Shown here: in pieces, positions 17,551 to 26,846 of the stretch
How the letters are laid out: every line of letters begins with the position of its first letter
How positions within the stretch are numbered: position 1 is the stretch's first letter
NCBI GenBank assembly: GCA_903871805.1
Contig: CAIQIE010000299.1
Span: 1 to 41,457, forward strand
Length of the DNA: 41,457 nt
Direction of reading: 5' to 3'
From: an uncultured Planctomycetaceae bacterium
GTDB lineage: Bacteria; Planctomycetota; Planctomycetia; Planctomycetales; Planctomycetaceae
Program-made: the position numbers and the translations under genes
The notes under the pieces: generated by a model
What the model saw: the letters and a program-made list of their open reading frames with translations, nothing else
Told to the model about the DNA's origin: nothing
Databases searched by the model: none

Positions 17551-18181
17551 GTCGCGAGGGCTGCCTACGGAGCCGCAAATAGACGACAATGATATCTTCT
17601 TTTTAACTGCGGCTTGAATTTCTGTGGTCTGGTGAGACTGGCGGTGTTTGGAAGACGGCAGCGATTTGCCTGAGTGACGCAATTATCGGAGTTTTAGGGT
17701 GTCCTGCGCGAGTTTTTCGAGGGGTTCCCTTCGTCACAATCTGAAAACGCTGAAAAATAGTGAATGAGTTTTTCGGCGACGTCGAAGCAAACGATGCGGA
17801 AGAATTATTTTCGTGACGCTGTGATGCGTTGGAACATGTGAGGCTGTACGTCTGAAGGATCGGGCCAAACGGTATGTTCCACGTTTTCAGAGGGCGGTGT
17901 TTGGGGCGAGGTTGGAATTGAGAAAAGGGATCCGGGGCGAAGTATGGCTCTGGTTTCCCGAATTCGCAGGGAAAACGCTTGCCAGCAGTGACCTGGGCAA
18001 ATCAGGATACGGGACGTTCCAGGGTTGGGCAGACTGGTGGGTTTCGCGAAGGCGAAGCTCGGGCAGAATTTAGGATTCGAGTGAATGTGGCACAGTGGCG
18101 CCGCGGGCATTCGCTGACGCGCGGAGCATCTCCGGGCAGTGTGGCGCATCTATTCAACGCTACTTCAGGACATCAGTAATT
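17551..18181. other. Long intergenic stretch upstream of the giant protease
   Basis: About 630 bases without a gene I can support. The frame of the giant gene is open back to 18095, but ATG 18182 begins the recognisable N-terminus. A small hairpin is possible at 18043-18056 (TTCGC, loop GAAG, GCGAA) in a segment reading GCGAAGGCGAAGCTCGG, a composition often seen in planctomycete intergenic spacers. T-rich text near 17595-17610 follows no clear stem. The length suggests a regulated promoter region for the giant gene, but no specific site is recognisable. Confidence 0.4.
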
Positions 18182-21100
18182 ATGTATCGCCGAAACAATC
18201 GTGGCTCTGGCTTTGCGAACATCCTGAAATCTCTGACAGCATCGCGATCGAATCGCCGCGGCAAGCGGGTCGGAACACTGGCGGTCGAGTCACTGGAACA
18301 GCGACTGGTGCTTTCAGCACAGTATGTTCAGAACCATGTGCTTGTGGGCGTGGACGCTGGTTTCCTGAAGGTACAGGAGCCTGCCGTCCGGCTGGACGCT
18401 TTGGTGCCGGGATCAAAAAGTCGCCCGCTGGGTGACTATGGTGTGTTTCTGATGAAACTGCCGAATAATGTTTCGGTTCCCAGCGCAATTGACATGCTGA
18501 AGGGGAAATCTGGAATTCGGTATGCCGAACCGGACTGGATTGGAAGTTGGGCGGCAACTCCCAATGACCCTGACTACACCCGGATGTGGGGTATGCGCAA
18601 CACCGGGCAAACCGTCAATGGTACATCTGGACGTTTTGATGCCGACATTGATGCGAACTTTGCATGGGATCAGACGACGGGGTCCAGGTCAGTACTTGTG
18701 GCAATCGTGGACAGCGGCACAGACTACACGCATCCGGACCTGGCTGCCAACATCTACGTGAATGCCGGGGAGATTGCTGGCAACGGGATTGACGATGACA
18801 GCAACGGTTACGTGGATGACGTTAACGGATACGATTTTGCCGATGGCGATGCCGACCCGATGGACTTCGTGGGCCACGGGACTCATGTCACTGGTACTGT
18901 CGGTGCTGTGGGTGACAATGGCGTCGGGACGATGGGAGTCAACTGGAATGTGTCAATCCTGCCGTGCAAGATTGGTAACGACTTCGGCGGGCCGATTGCA
19001 TCAGCGGCTATTGAAGCCATCAACTACGCGGTGACGATGGGAGCGACGGTCTCTAACCACAGTTATGGGATCAACCCGACGCAGGCTTTCGAGGACGCGA
19101 TTATCAACGCTCAGGCGAACAACCATTTGTTGGTTGTCGCTGCCGGAAACTCATCGTCGAACAACGATATCCTGCCGGCCTATCCGGCCAGCTATCCGGA
19201 AGACAACATCATCGCAGTGGCCGCCACGGATCAGAACGATGATCTGGCGTGGTTTTCGTCCTATGGGGTCACAAGCGTTGACATCGGTGCCCCTGGTGTC
19301 AACATCTGGAGCACCACACCTCAGGCTGGTTCATTATTCTACAACCCTAACTACGACTTCAGCGACGGAACGTCGATGGCGTCACCGATGGTCACCGGAG
19401 CTGTGGCACTGCTCCGCAGCCTGGCCCCATCCGTCCCGTACAATGATATCACAACGGCCCTTTACAACGGGGCCGATAAGGTTGGTTCGCTCAACGGGCG
19501 TGTTGCCACTGGTGCTCGCCTGAATGTAAACAACTCCCTCTCACAACTGCTGGTCGCGTCAATCTCTGTTTCTGCTGCCTCCATTGCAGAGAATGCCGGC
19601 CCGAATGCCGCTACCATTACAATTCGCAAGCAGGCCGCACCGCTGGATCAGCCGCTGACGCTGAATGTGATTGTCAGCGATCCCACGGAGGCAGTCGTGC
19701 GTGGGCTGACCGGAACGTCCATTACGATTCCGGCATTCGTTCGACAGATCACACTGCCAGTCGACGCGATCGATGATACGCTTCTGGATGGAACGCAGAC
19801 CGTCGTCATTGACCTCCAGTATCAGGGGGCATCCCTGCAGCTGGTGACCCTGGATGTTACGGACTACGAATCTGTCAGCGTGGTGGCCACACCCGATAAC
19901 GTGCTTGAGAATGCCGGTGTCGGCGCTGGAATGCTGACGGTCACTCGCAGCAACACTGACGTCTTCGCTCCTGCACGCGTGGTCGCTGTGGGAAATCGCC
20001 TGCGATTCTACGACAAAGACGGTGTGCAGCAGGGCGCCAGTATTACCATACCATGGCCTGCCAGTTTTGTTCGTCCAACGGGACAAAACGTGCGTGACGT
20101 GACAGTCATGGAAGACGGACGAATTGCCGTGTTCAATGGTACATCGACCGTCTACATTTCGATCTACAATCCCGGGTTGGATACGTGGACGCACCAGCTG
20201 ATCAACGGAGCGACAGCGTCGGCGGCTGATACCGGAACAGGTGGAATCACGACAACGGGCCCCTACGTTTTTGTCAGCGATCTGGAGACATCCACCGGCG
20301 ACGCCTATGGATTAGTTCGCTACAACGTGAACACTGGCGCGGTGGATCGATTCGGTACCAAGTCATTGGGTGATCGCCTGTTTGGGTCGTCCTGGCCGCA
20401 GTCGGAAATCTACGAACTGGATCCAATCTCTGGTGCCGTGATCCGAACCTACACCACACCAGGCAGCGGAGATACTCAGGCTGGATTGGCATTTGACGGT
20501 AAGTACCTCTGGTACATAGAGAACGGCAGCGATGCGCTTTACAAACTCGATGCAGATACCGGAGCAGTCATCGACACGTTCTTCGTCGCTACGACTCAGA
20601 ATTCCGGGTTCGAGGGACTGGCGTGGATGAATGGCCTGCTATACATGCTGGACCCATTCATTACCGATGAAATTGTTGTCTTCGACCCGGTTCTTCGTCA
20701 AACAATCAATCGGTTGGAAGTCGGTAAAATCAACACGGGCTTCAATGGCGGCGGAGAATTGTTTCTCTCGGGCGGACTGGCACCGAATCCGGCGAGGAAT
20801 TCGCTGTTCGTCAGCGCGACGTTCTCGGATGAAGTCTACGAAATCAGCGCGAAGACCGGTCTGATTTTGACCCGACCTGACGGCAGTCCGCGAGTCTTCG
20901 GGTCCGGTGAGTACTGGGAGGCTGGACTGGCCACTGTCGGCAACAAACTGTACATCAGCCCCAGCACCGGCGGCAATGCAGACATCCGTATTCATGACTT
21001 TGACGGCGCGTTGCTTGGCAGTTTCCCCGGCCCGTTCTTCTTTGGACTGTATGGCCTTGGTGGTGACGGGATTCCTGGGTTCGTCGATACGTCCTATCGG

Positions 21101-24100
21101 TATCGCGACGTGAGCTACGGCCTGGACGGCTACATCTACGCCCTGGACGACGCCGGTACGATCCTTGCAAAGTTCGACCCAGTGTCACTCGATCCCGTGC
21201 AGTTCCTGACACTTTCTCAGGCCATCACCACGGTGTCCGTCGATGTTTCCGGCACAATCTTTGGCGGCACCGACGACGGCAGAATTGTGGCGCTGGATCC
21301 AACCGGCATTTTGACGGGCAGCCTCGCAACCACACTTGGAATTTTCAGTGACATTGAAATCAATATCTCCGGAGACATTGTCGCCAGCGGCAGAACCGGC
21401 GGATTTGGATACACCAACAGCAAACTCCAGTCCATCGCAGAATATGCCTCCGGCCCATCGACCTCGGCATTCATCTCATTTGGCGAGCACGTCACTAAGA
21501 ATCGTGGCGAGCTAATCGTCACACTGACGAACTCCGATTTCTCCGAGATCTCGATCCCGCTGACGGTCATTATCCCCGAAGGGCAGCAATCCGTTGTGGT
21601 TCCGTTTGACGCTGTTGACGACAATCTGCGAGACGGCGTGCAGGTTGTGAACATCGGTGCGTCTGCCGCGGGATATATTTCCGGAACAGAGCTGATTACA
21701 GTCCAGGACTACGAAGTTGTTCAGGTAGACGTGGTGGCAGATTCCTTTGCGGAAAATGCCGGACCGACAGCCTCCGTCGTCTACGTTCGGCGAACCGACA
21801 TTGATGGGCCCTTTGACTATAAGTCAACACAGTCTTACAGCAACCCGCAGACCTACCAACTGCTCGACCGGAACACGACACTGTCGCCGATCGTAGTGCC
21901 GACGCAGATTTCCCGCATCACAGACCTCAATGTCACTGTGAATTTCCGGCATGACTGGCTGGGAGACCTTGACGTCTACCTGATCAGCCCCAAAGGGACT
22001 CGTGTTGAACTGTTCACAGACCTGACAAGCAACGAAAAGAATATGACCGGCACGATCCTCGATGATCAGGCCAGAACATCGATTGCACGTGGAGCTGCTC
22101 CGTTCACAGGCCGATTTATGCCTGAGGGTTCTTTGGCTGACGTGAACGGCGAGGAAGCCCAGGGAACCTGGTATCTGGAAGTGACTGACGACAACGTTAA
22201 CGACTTTGGCAAACTCCTTGGCTGGTCTCTGGATTTCAGCACGCTTGGGCTGTCGGCGACGACTGTTGAGTTAGTCAGTCTGGATACTTCGGAGGCAGAT
22301 TTCGGCGGACAGACGACGATCAAAGTGGTGATTCCTGCGAATCAAAGCGAAGTGTCCACGACGCTGGATGCGGTCGACGACACGATTCTTGACGGTCCGC
22401 AGCCGACCGTGATTGAAGCCACTTCCGTCTCCACGCCGGGACTTGGACTCGCTTCCGACACGGTCTTTGTGACGGACGTTGAGACACTTGAGTTTTCACT
22501 TTCGGCCAACTTCGTATCGGAAGCAGCAGGGCCAGCGGCAGCTCGCGGAATTCTGCGGCGCTACAACACCGATCTGAACACGTACTCCGTGGAAGTCCGG
22601 ACCAGTGATCCATCGAAGATTGCGTTTCCGGGCAGTGTTCCCTACATCGTGACATTTGCTGCCGGGTCTGATACCGTGGAATTCCCGCTGAACGCTGTCG
22701 ATAACAGCGTGATCGACGGGGACGTGGCGGTGACAATTACCGTGACGGCTGCCGAGTATGGTGCTGACCTGACCCAGGTCATTACGGTTCAGGACTTTGA
22801 ACCACGAGTTCTTGTTTCCACTGCGACACCGGTTGTCCGCGAAGATGGCGGCAGCTTCGGACTGACTCTGCAGCGAACGGATGGAGCGGACAACGGTGTG
22901 GACGTGGCCATTGATTTGACGGTCACTGGAGCCTCATCGGCCGTGCTGGTGCCCGCATCAGTCACAATTCCTGCGGGTCAGGATTCGATCTCCATCCCGA
23001 TTCAGATTCTGGATGACACGCTGTTGGGCGATCGATCGGTAACCATCTCAGCCACCGGCGCTGGCTTGATTACCGGAAGTGTCGGCATACTGGTAACGGA
23101 CTACGAAACTGTGACGCTGACGGTCAGTCAGACGTCAATCCTTGAAAATGCCGGGCCAAAAGCCGCTATTGGCACAGTGACACGCAGCAATACTGACAAC
23201 TCCCTGCCTCTCACAGTCACCCTTGTGTCCTCGGACACCACTGAACTGACAGTGCCGGCAACGGTCACCATCCCTGCGGGTCAGGCGTCGGTATCCTTTG
23301 ATATTGCGGCGGTGAATGACCCCATTCTGGATGGAGCACAGATTGCCCGAATCACAGCGGCAGCCACAGATTACTTTGGAACCAGTGTGGATGTGACGGT
23401 TCTGGACCATGAGCCGCCGGTTCTGACCGCACCAGCTGCGGCAACCACAAGCCCGCGTCCAAAAATTCAGTGGCAGGCGATTTCCGGAGCGGTTCGGTAT
23501 CAGGTTCAGGTGTCCAACCTCAGCACAGGAGTGTCCAACTTTATTCTGAGAAACGACCTGACAACTCCTGAATTTACACCGTCAGAAAACCTGGGAATTG
23601 GCGTGTACCGCGTGTGGGTGCGAGCCTTCGACCAGTATGAAATCGCCGGTTTCTGGAGTGTACCTCGCGACTTCAGGGTTGAGACAGCACCGCTGATCAC
23701 GGCCCCGGTTGTTACCGGAACTCAGGCGGCACCTTCATTCCCGCAGATTTCGTGGACGGCGGTGGCCGACGCGGCCCGCTATGAACTTTGGGTCAACAAC
23801 CTGACCTCTGGTGCCTCAAAAGTCATTTACAAAACGGATCTGGTTACCACCACGTACAAATCAACCGAGGGACTGGGTTCCAGCGTCTACCGTGTGTTTG
23901 TGCGAGCGGTGAACAGTGTCGGGGTTGCAGGACAGTGGAGTACCGCGAAGGACTTTACGGTCTTCGCAGCACCGGTGATTCAGCAGCCCCTTGCTGGCAG
24001 CTCCTTCGATCGGACACCAACTTTCCAGTGGTCCGCAGTTGCCGGAGCGACGCTGTATGACCTGTACGTCAGCAACAAAGCAACTGGCGCTGTAGTTCTG

Positions 24101-24832
24101 AGGAATCAGGCCATTACCGGCACGTCGCTGACTGCAACCAAAGACTTCAGCACTGGTGACTACGACGTCTGGGTGCGTGCCGTTGGTGGAAAGTTCATCA
24201 GCAACTGGTCAGCGGTGCGGTCGTTCTCGATCGCGATGCCTCCTGTCATCCTTTCACCAGTAGCAAATGCAAGCACCGGATCCAAACCTCTCTTCAGCTG
24301 GACAGCGGTAACAGGCACAGAGCGATACGAACTGTGGGTCGAAAACATCGCCTCGAAGACACGTGTGATCTACGAAAAGAATCTGACCAGGACTTCATTT
24401 ACGGCGACCAGCAATCTTGCAGCCGGTGGATATCGGTTGTGGGTGAGAGCAGTCAGCGTGATGGGTGAATTCTCCGGGTGGACCAAAGCTGTTGACTTCA
24501 CAGTCACGGCCGTGGAAGACCCGGCGACGGGGATTCCGGATCCTGCGGGCATGCTTACTGCACTGCTGAATCCTCTTGCAACTGGTGTGACGCCAGCTAC
24601 CAGGTCGGCTCGCACCACCGAAAACCGGATGCCACAACAGAACGCTGTTGAGTACGCGGCGGACGTGGTTGTTGCAGAGCGGCCGGTCGCGGAATTTTCC
24701 ATCGCGGAGATTCAGGGCATTGACGCTGTGATGGAAGACTGGACTCAGGGAGATTGGTGGATGACCGAGTCTGCTCCGGCAGCAGTCCCCGAAATTACTG
24801 CGGCAGAGTCTCGTCGAGGCCTGAAGATCTGA
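18182..24832 (+). CDS. Giant extracellular subtilisin-family (S8) protein with Calx-beta, propeller-like, P-domain and Fn3-like modules
   Basis: About 2216 residues from ATG 18182. The N-terminus is Arg-rich, then ESLEQRLVLS (36-45), the motif that opens many giant planctomycete surface proteins in place of an ordinary signal peptide. An inhibitor-like propeptide ends near PDWIGSWAATP. The S8 catalytic domain has Asp177 (AIVDSGTDYTHPDL), His232 (VGHGTHVTG), oxyanion Asn323 (VVAAGNSS) and Ser398 (SDGTSMASPMVTGA), all intact. Six Calx-beta units follow (from residue 460). The second encloses a propeller-like region of about 510 residues; the third encloses a P/Homo B domain (WLGDLDVYLISPKGT to LGWSLDF). 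Four Fn3-like units and a 100-residue acidic tail end the protein. Calx-beta and P domains often bind calcium. It is probably a secreted or surface protease. It is flanked by a 630-base spacer and a strong terminator, so it is monocistronic. Confidence 0.95.
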   Translation: MYRRNNRGSGFANILKSLTASRSNRRGKRVGTLAVESLEQRLVLSAQYVQNHVLVGVDAGFLKVQEPAVRLDALVPGSKSRPLGDYGVFLMKLPNNVSVPSAIDMLKGKSGIRYAEPDWIGSWAATPNDPDYTRMWGMRNTGQTVNGTSGRFDADIDANFAWDQTTGSRSVLVAIVDSGTDYTHPDLAANIYVNAGEIAGNGIDDDSNGYVDDVNGYDFADGDADPMDFVGHGTHVTGTVGAVGDNGVGTMGVNWNVSILPCKIGNDFGGPIASAAIEAINYAVTMGATVSNHSYGINPTQAFEDAIINAQANNHLLVVAAGNSSSNNDILPAYPASYPEDNIIAVAATDQNDDLAWFSSYGVTSVDIGAPGVNIWSTTPQAGSLFYNPNYDFSDGTSMASPMVTGAVALLRSLAPSVPYNDITTALYNGADKVGSLNGRVATGARLNVNNSLSQLLVASISVSAASIAENAGPNAATITIRKQAAPLDQPLTLNVIVSDPTEAVVRGLTGTSITIPAFVRQITLPVDAIDDTLLDGTQTVVIDLQYQGASLQLVTLDVTDYESVSVVATPDNVLENAGVGAGMLTVTRSNTDVFAPARVVAVGNRLRFYDKDGVQQGASITIPWPASFVRPTGQNVRDVTVMEDGRIAVFNGTSTVYISIYNPGLDTWTHQLINGATASAADTGTGGITTTGPYVFVSDLETSTGDAYGLVRYNVNTGAVDRFGTKSLGDRLFGSSWPQSEIYELDPISGAVIRTYTTPGSGDTQAGLAFDGKYLWYIENGSDALYKLDADTGAVIDTFFVATTQNSGFEGLAWMNGLLYMLDPFITDEIVVFDPVLRQTINRLEVGKINTGFNGGGELFLSGGLAPNPARNSLFVSATFSDEVYEISAKTGLILTRPDGSPRVFGSGEYWEAGLATVGNKLYISPSTGGNADIRIHDFDGALLGSFPGPFFFGLYGLGGDGIPGFVDTSYRYRDVSYGLDGYIYALDDAGTILAKFDPVSLDPVQFLTLSQAITTVSVDVSGTIFGGTDDGRIVALDPTGILTGSLATTLGIFSDIEINISGDIVASGRTGGFGYTNSKLQSIAEYASGPSTSAFISFGEHVTKNRGELIVTLTNSDFSEISIPLTVIIPEGQQSVVVPFDAVDDNLRDGVQVVNIGASAAGYISGTELITVQDYEVVQVDVVADSFAENAGPTASVVYVRRTDIDGPFDYKSTQSYSNPQTYQLLDRNTTLSPIVVPTQISRITDLNVTVNFRHDWLGDLDVYLISPKGTRVELFTDLTSNEKNMTGTILDDQARTSIARGAAPFTGRFMPEGSLADVNGEEAQGTWYLEVTDDNVNDFGKLLGWSLDFSTLGLSATTVELVSLDTSEADFGGQTTIKVVIPANQSEVSTTLDAVDDTILDGPQPTVIEATSVSTPGLGLASDTVFVTDVETLEFSLSANFVSEAAGPAAARGILRRYNTDLNTYSVEVRTSDPSKIAFPGSVPYIVTFAAGSDTVEFPLNAVDNSVIDGDVAVTITVTAAEYGADLTQVITVQDFEPRVLVSTATPVVREDGGSFGLTLQRTDGADNGVDVAIDLTVTGASSAVLVPASVTIPAGQDSISIPIQILDDTLLGDRSVTISATGAGLITGSVGILVTDYETVTLTVSQTSILENAGPKAAIGTVTRSNTDNSLPLTVTLVSSDTTELTVPATVTIPAGQASVSFDIAAVNDPILDGAQIARITAAATDYFGTSVDVTVLDHEPPVLTAPAAATTSPRPKIQWQAISGAVRYQVQVSNLSTGVSNFILRNDLTTPEFTPSENLGIGVYRVWVRAFDQYEIAGFWSVPRDFRVETAPLITAPVVTGTQAAPSFPQISWTAVADAARYELWVNNLTSGASKVIYKTDLVTTTYKSTEGLGSSVYRVFVRAVNSVGVAGQWSTAKDFTVFAAPVIQQPLAGSSFDRTPTFQWSAVAGATLYDLYVSNKATGAVVLRNQAITGTSLTATKDFSTGDYDVWVRAVGGKFISNWSAVRSFSIAMPPVILSPVANASTGSKPLFSWTAVTGTERYELWVENIASKTRVIYEKNLTRTSFTATSNLAAGGYRLWVRAVSVMGEFSGWTKAVDFTVTAVEDPATGIPDPAGMLTALLNPLATGVTPATRSARTTENRMPQQNAVEYAADVVVAERPVAEFSIAEIQGIDAVMEDWTQGDWWMTESAPAAVPEITAAESRRGLKI
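19559..23416 (+). repeat. Six Calx-beta units, two of them split by inserted domains
   Basis: Units begin at 19559, 19874, 21719, 22487, 22805 and 23111. Each opens with a strand and a (L/A)ENAG- or EAAG-like turn, continues to a TR-NTD-like end after 29 residues (units 2, 3, 4 and 6), resumes with a strand and an IPAGQ-like turn, then AVDD-ILDG, and closes with DYE or DFE. Unit 2 is interrupted at 19961-21502 and unit 3 at 21806-22255. Unit 5 is shorter at its start (VVREDGGSF). Confidence 0.85.
23417..24508 (+). repeat. Four fibronectin III-like units in the giant protease
   Basis: Four units of about 90 residues repeat the same pattern: a proline-rich opening, P-IQW-A--GA-RYELWV-N, an exposed TGA/SK loop, then GVYRVWVRAV-----GQWS--KDFTV. 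The repetition is at protein level; the DNA copies have diverged, so recent slippage is unlikely. Confidence 0.85.
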
Positions 24833-24868
24833 GCGATGTTTGGCTGAACGGATTGTCTGATTAATAAT

Positions 24869-24904
24869 AAGACTCCTGACGATTTCGTCAGGAGTCTTGT
24901 TTTT
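24869..24904 (+). terminator. Strong intrinsic terminator after the giant gene
   Basis: AAGACTCCTGACGA at 24869-24882 pairs perfectly with 24885-24898 across two T bases (in practice 13 pairs and a four-base loop), followed by GTTTTT to 24904. It begins 36 bases after the stop codon. The A-run before the stem is short, so it is read mainly on the + strand. Confidence 0.95.
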
Positions 24905-25014
24905 GCGGGTACGGGTTGCGGCCTGAGTTGCCACCTTGATGTGTCGGTTGTGCCAGAGATGTTCTTCTCTGGACGTCTGGCAGTTGCCCCACTGCGGTTG
25001 AAGGAGACGTGTCA

Positions 25015-25746
25015 TTGCATTGGACATTTGCTGAAGATCTTTCGGGCGACGTCGTGCAGATTGAAGAGTCTGAAGCGCATCACATGCTGCACGTGCTGCG
25101 AATGAAGCAGGGGTCTGAGGTCACGTTGTTTGACGGCCGGGGGAATATTGCCCGTGCGATGGTGGAGCTGGTAACAAAGCGTGAAGTTGACTGCAGAGTT
25201 CTGATGCGGACACAAGCCGCGGAGTCCGTCCCCGAAGGTGTTACGATAGCAGTATCGCCACCGAAAGGTGATCGGCTGCGATGGATGGTGGAAAAGCTGA
25301 CTGAGCTGGGCGTTCAGCGGCTGATTCTGCTGCAGACGGAACGTACGGTGGTCACGCCGGGAGAAACACGCCTTGAGAAACTCAAAAGCGCCGTGATAGC
25401 TGCGTGCAAACAGGCCAGGAGACCCTGGCTGATGGAAATCAGTCCGCTCACTGACTTACCGGCTGTTCTGAGCACTTCGCGGGGCAGTGGTGATTCGATA
25501 CGCCTTGCCCATCCCGGGCAGCAATCGCAGGGTGAGTGGTGGCGGACGCAGGCTGGGGAAAAGAGCCTGTTGCTGGTGGGGCCGGAAGGGGGCTTTTGTG
25601 AACAGGAGGTCGCGCTGTCCATGGAAGCCGGGGCGCTGCAGGTCGCCTGGCCTGGAACGATTCTGCGAACCGAAACGGCCGCTATTGTTTTTTGTGGGCT
25701 ATTGCTGGCAGCAAAAGGCGAACCGGAGGTCCGGCCAGCGCGATGA
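25015..25746 (+). CDS. rsmE: 16S rRNA (uracil-1498-N3) methyltransferase RsmE
   Basis: RsmE methylates U1498 of 16S rRNA in the 30S subunit using SAM. It is a SPOUT (alpha/beta knot) enzyme. A PUA-like N-terminal domain (ESEAHHMLHVLRMKQGSEV, FDGRGNIARA) precedes KGDRLRWMVEKLTELGVQRL, the ERTVV segment, ACKQARRPWLMEI and the SAM-knot loops LLVGPEGGFCEQEV and WPGTILRTETAAI. The frame opens with GTG at 25009, but AAGGAG at 25001-25006 is only two bases from that GTG and exactly eight from TTG 25015, so I prefer TTG. The difference is two residues. It may lead into the membrane cluster that follows after a 167-base gap, but the functions look unrelated. Confidence 0.95.
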   Translation: MHWTFAEDLSGDVVQIEESEAHHMLHVLRMKQGSEVTLFDGRGNIARAMVELVTKREVDCRVLMRTQAAESVPEGVTIAVSPPKGDRLRWMVEKLTELGVQRLILLQTERTVVTPGETRLEKLKSAVIAACKQARRPWLMEISPLTDLPAVLSTSRGSGDSIRLAHPGQQSQGEWWRTQAGEKSLLLVGPEGGFCEQEVALSMEAGALQVAWPGTILRTETAAIVFCGLLLAAKGEPEVRPAR

Positions 25747-25913
25747 GAGTTGTTTTCCGGGAGCACCCGGTGAAAGCAGGATCGCAGCGGCTGGATTCCC
25801 TGGCCCTGAGTTGAAAATCAGTCCGGGTTTTGTCATTCTGATGACTGGTGGGTGTCAGCAGATCGCCCATTCGTACAGGCAAATTGCAATGCCTTTGTGA
25901 AAGCAGCATTCGG

Positions 25914-26846
25914 ATGCCGGACACATCGAAGCGAATTGTCGACACGCGGGTGATTGTAGAAACCCCCGAAGGTGTCGATTTTCAGTTTCGGCTTGCGGGC
26001 CCCGGAGAAAGAGCGCATGCCTGGTTCATCGATCTGGTGATCAAGGCCGGGGCTGTTGCCGTGTTCTGGATCGTCGCACTGTTGCTGGGACTCACTGCCG
26101 GAACTGCAGGGCTAAGTACGATGGCCGGGGTTGGGACAGTCTTCCTGTTTCTGGTGAACTGGTTTTATGGGACTGTGTTTGAATATCTGATGCATGGCCA
26201 GACGCCCGGTAAAAAGTCACTGGGTCTGCGAGTTGTGCGGACGAATGGCACACCAGTGGACATCGTAAGTTCCACGGGGCGGAATTTTCTTCGCACAGCA
26301 GATATGCTGCCCTTTGGCTACACGGCAGGCTTGATTTCGATGCTGATGACGCGTCGCCTGCAGCGGCTGGGGGATTTGTTTTTTGATACCATGGTGGTCG
26401 ATGAGAAACGTGGTTTTTCGGGCCGTGTTGGTGGCCTCACGACACATGTCGAGGTTTTAAGTCGATCGGAATGTTCTGGCAGGTTTCAGCTTCCGGAACG
26501 GACGCTGGGCGTGATCGAGCGATTGTTTGAGCCGGAAAGGATCATTTCTGACGCGCGGCGCGAGGAGATCGCTCGCCCGCTGAGTGAGATCATTCAGAAG
26601 CGACTTGGCTGGCAACCACCTGGGCCTGACCCTCGAAATCCGCATGCATTTTTTCATGGGCAGGGAAAACGACACGCAGATTTTCTCCTGCGTGTGCTGA
26701 AGACATTCTCGGTGGATTCCTTCCAGGAAGCAGCGGAATCCGTTCCGGGAAGTCGCCGGGCCAAGGGGCGTCAGGCACGTCAAAGCGGCCCAGGCAGTCC
26801 GATCGGGAAAGTGGCAGCAACATTCGCACAGGACAAAAGCCTATGA
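25914..26846 (+). CDS. RDD-family membrane protein
   Basis: First gene of a coupled membrane cluster. From ATG 25914 the 310-residue protein has the RDD pattern: RAHAWFIDLVIK (Arg33 and Asp40), a first hydrophobic helix (AVFWIVALLLGL), a second (VGTVFLFLVNWFYGTVFEYL), HGQTPGKKSLGLRVV, RNFLRTADMLPFG and RLQRLGDLFFDTMVV. The soluble C-terminal third (from about residue 185) is charged and of unknown fold. The frame is open back to 25848, but that extension is not RDD-like. RDD proteins have been linked to ion or solute movement in a few bacteria; in MoxR clusters the role is unknown. The stop overlaps the next ATG by four bases. Confidence 0.92.
   Translation: MPDTSKRIVDTRVIVETPEGVDFQFRLAGPGERAHAWFIDLVIKAGAVAVFWIVALLLGLTAGTAGLSTMAGVGTVFLFLVNWFYGTVFEYLMHGQTPGKKSLGLRVVRTNGTPVDIVSSTGRNFLRTADMLPFGYTAGLISMLMTRRLQRLGDLFFDTMVVDEKRGFSGRVGGLTTHVEVLSRSECSGRFQLPERTLGVIERLFEPERIISDARREEIARPLSEIIQKRLGWQPPGPDPRNPHAFFHGQGKRHADFLLRVLKTFSVDSFQEAAESVPGSRRAKGRQARQSGPGSPIGKVAATFAQDKSL

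Noticed and set aside
17805..18149. Minus-strand frame of 114 codons upstream of the giant protease
   Set aside because: Composition looks like a translated spacer, with no domain or ribosome site.
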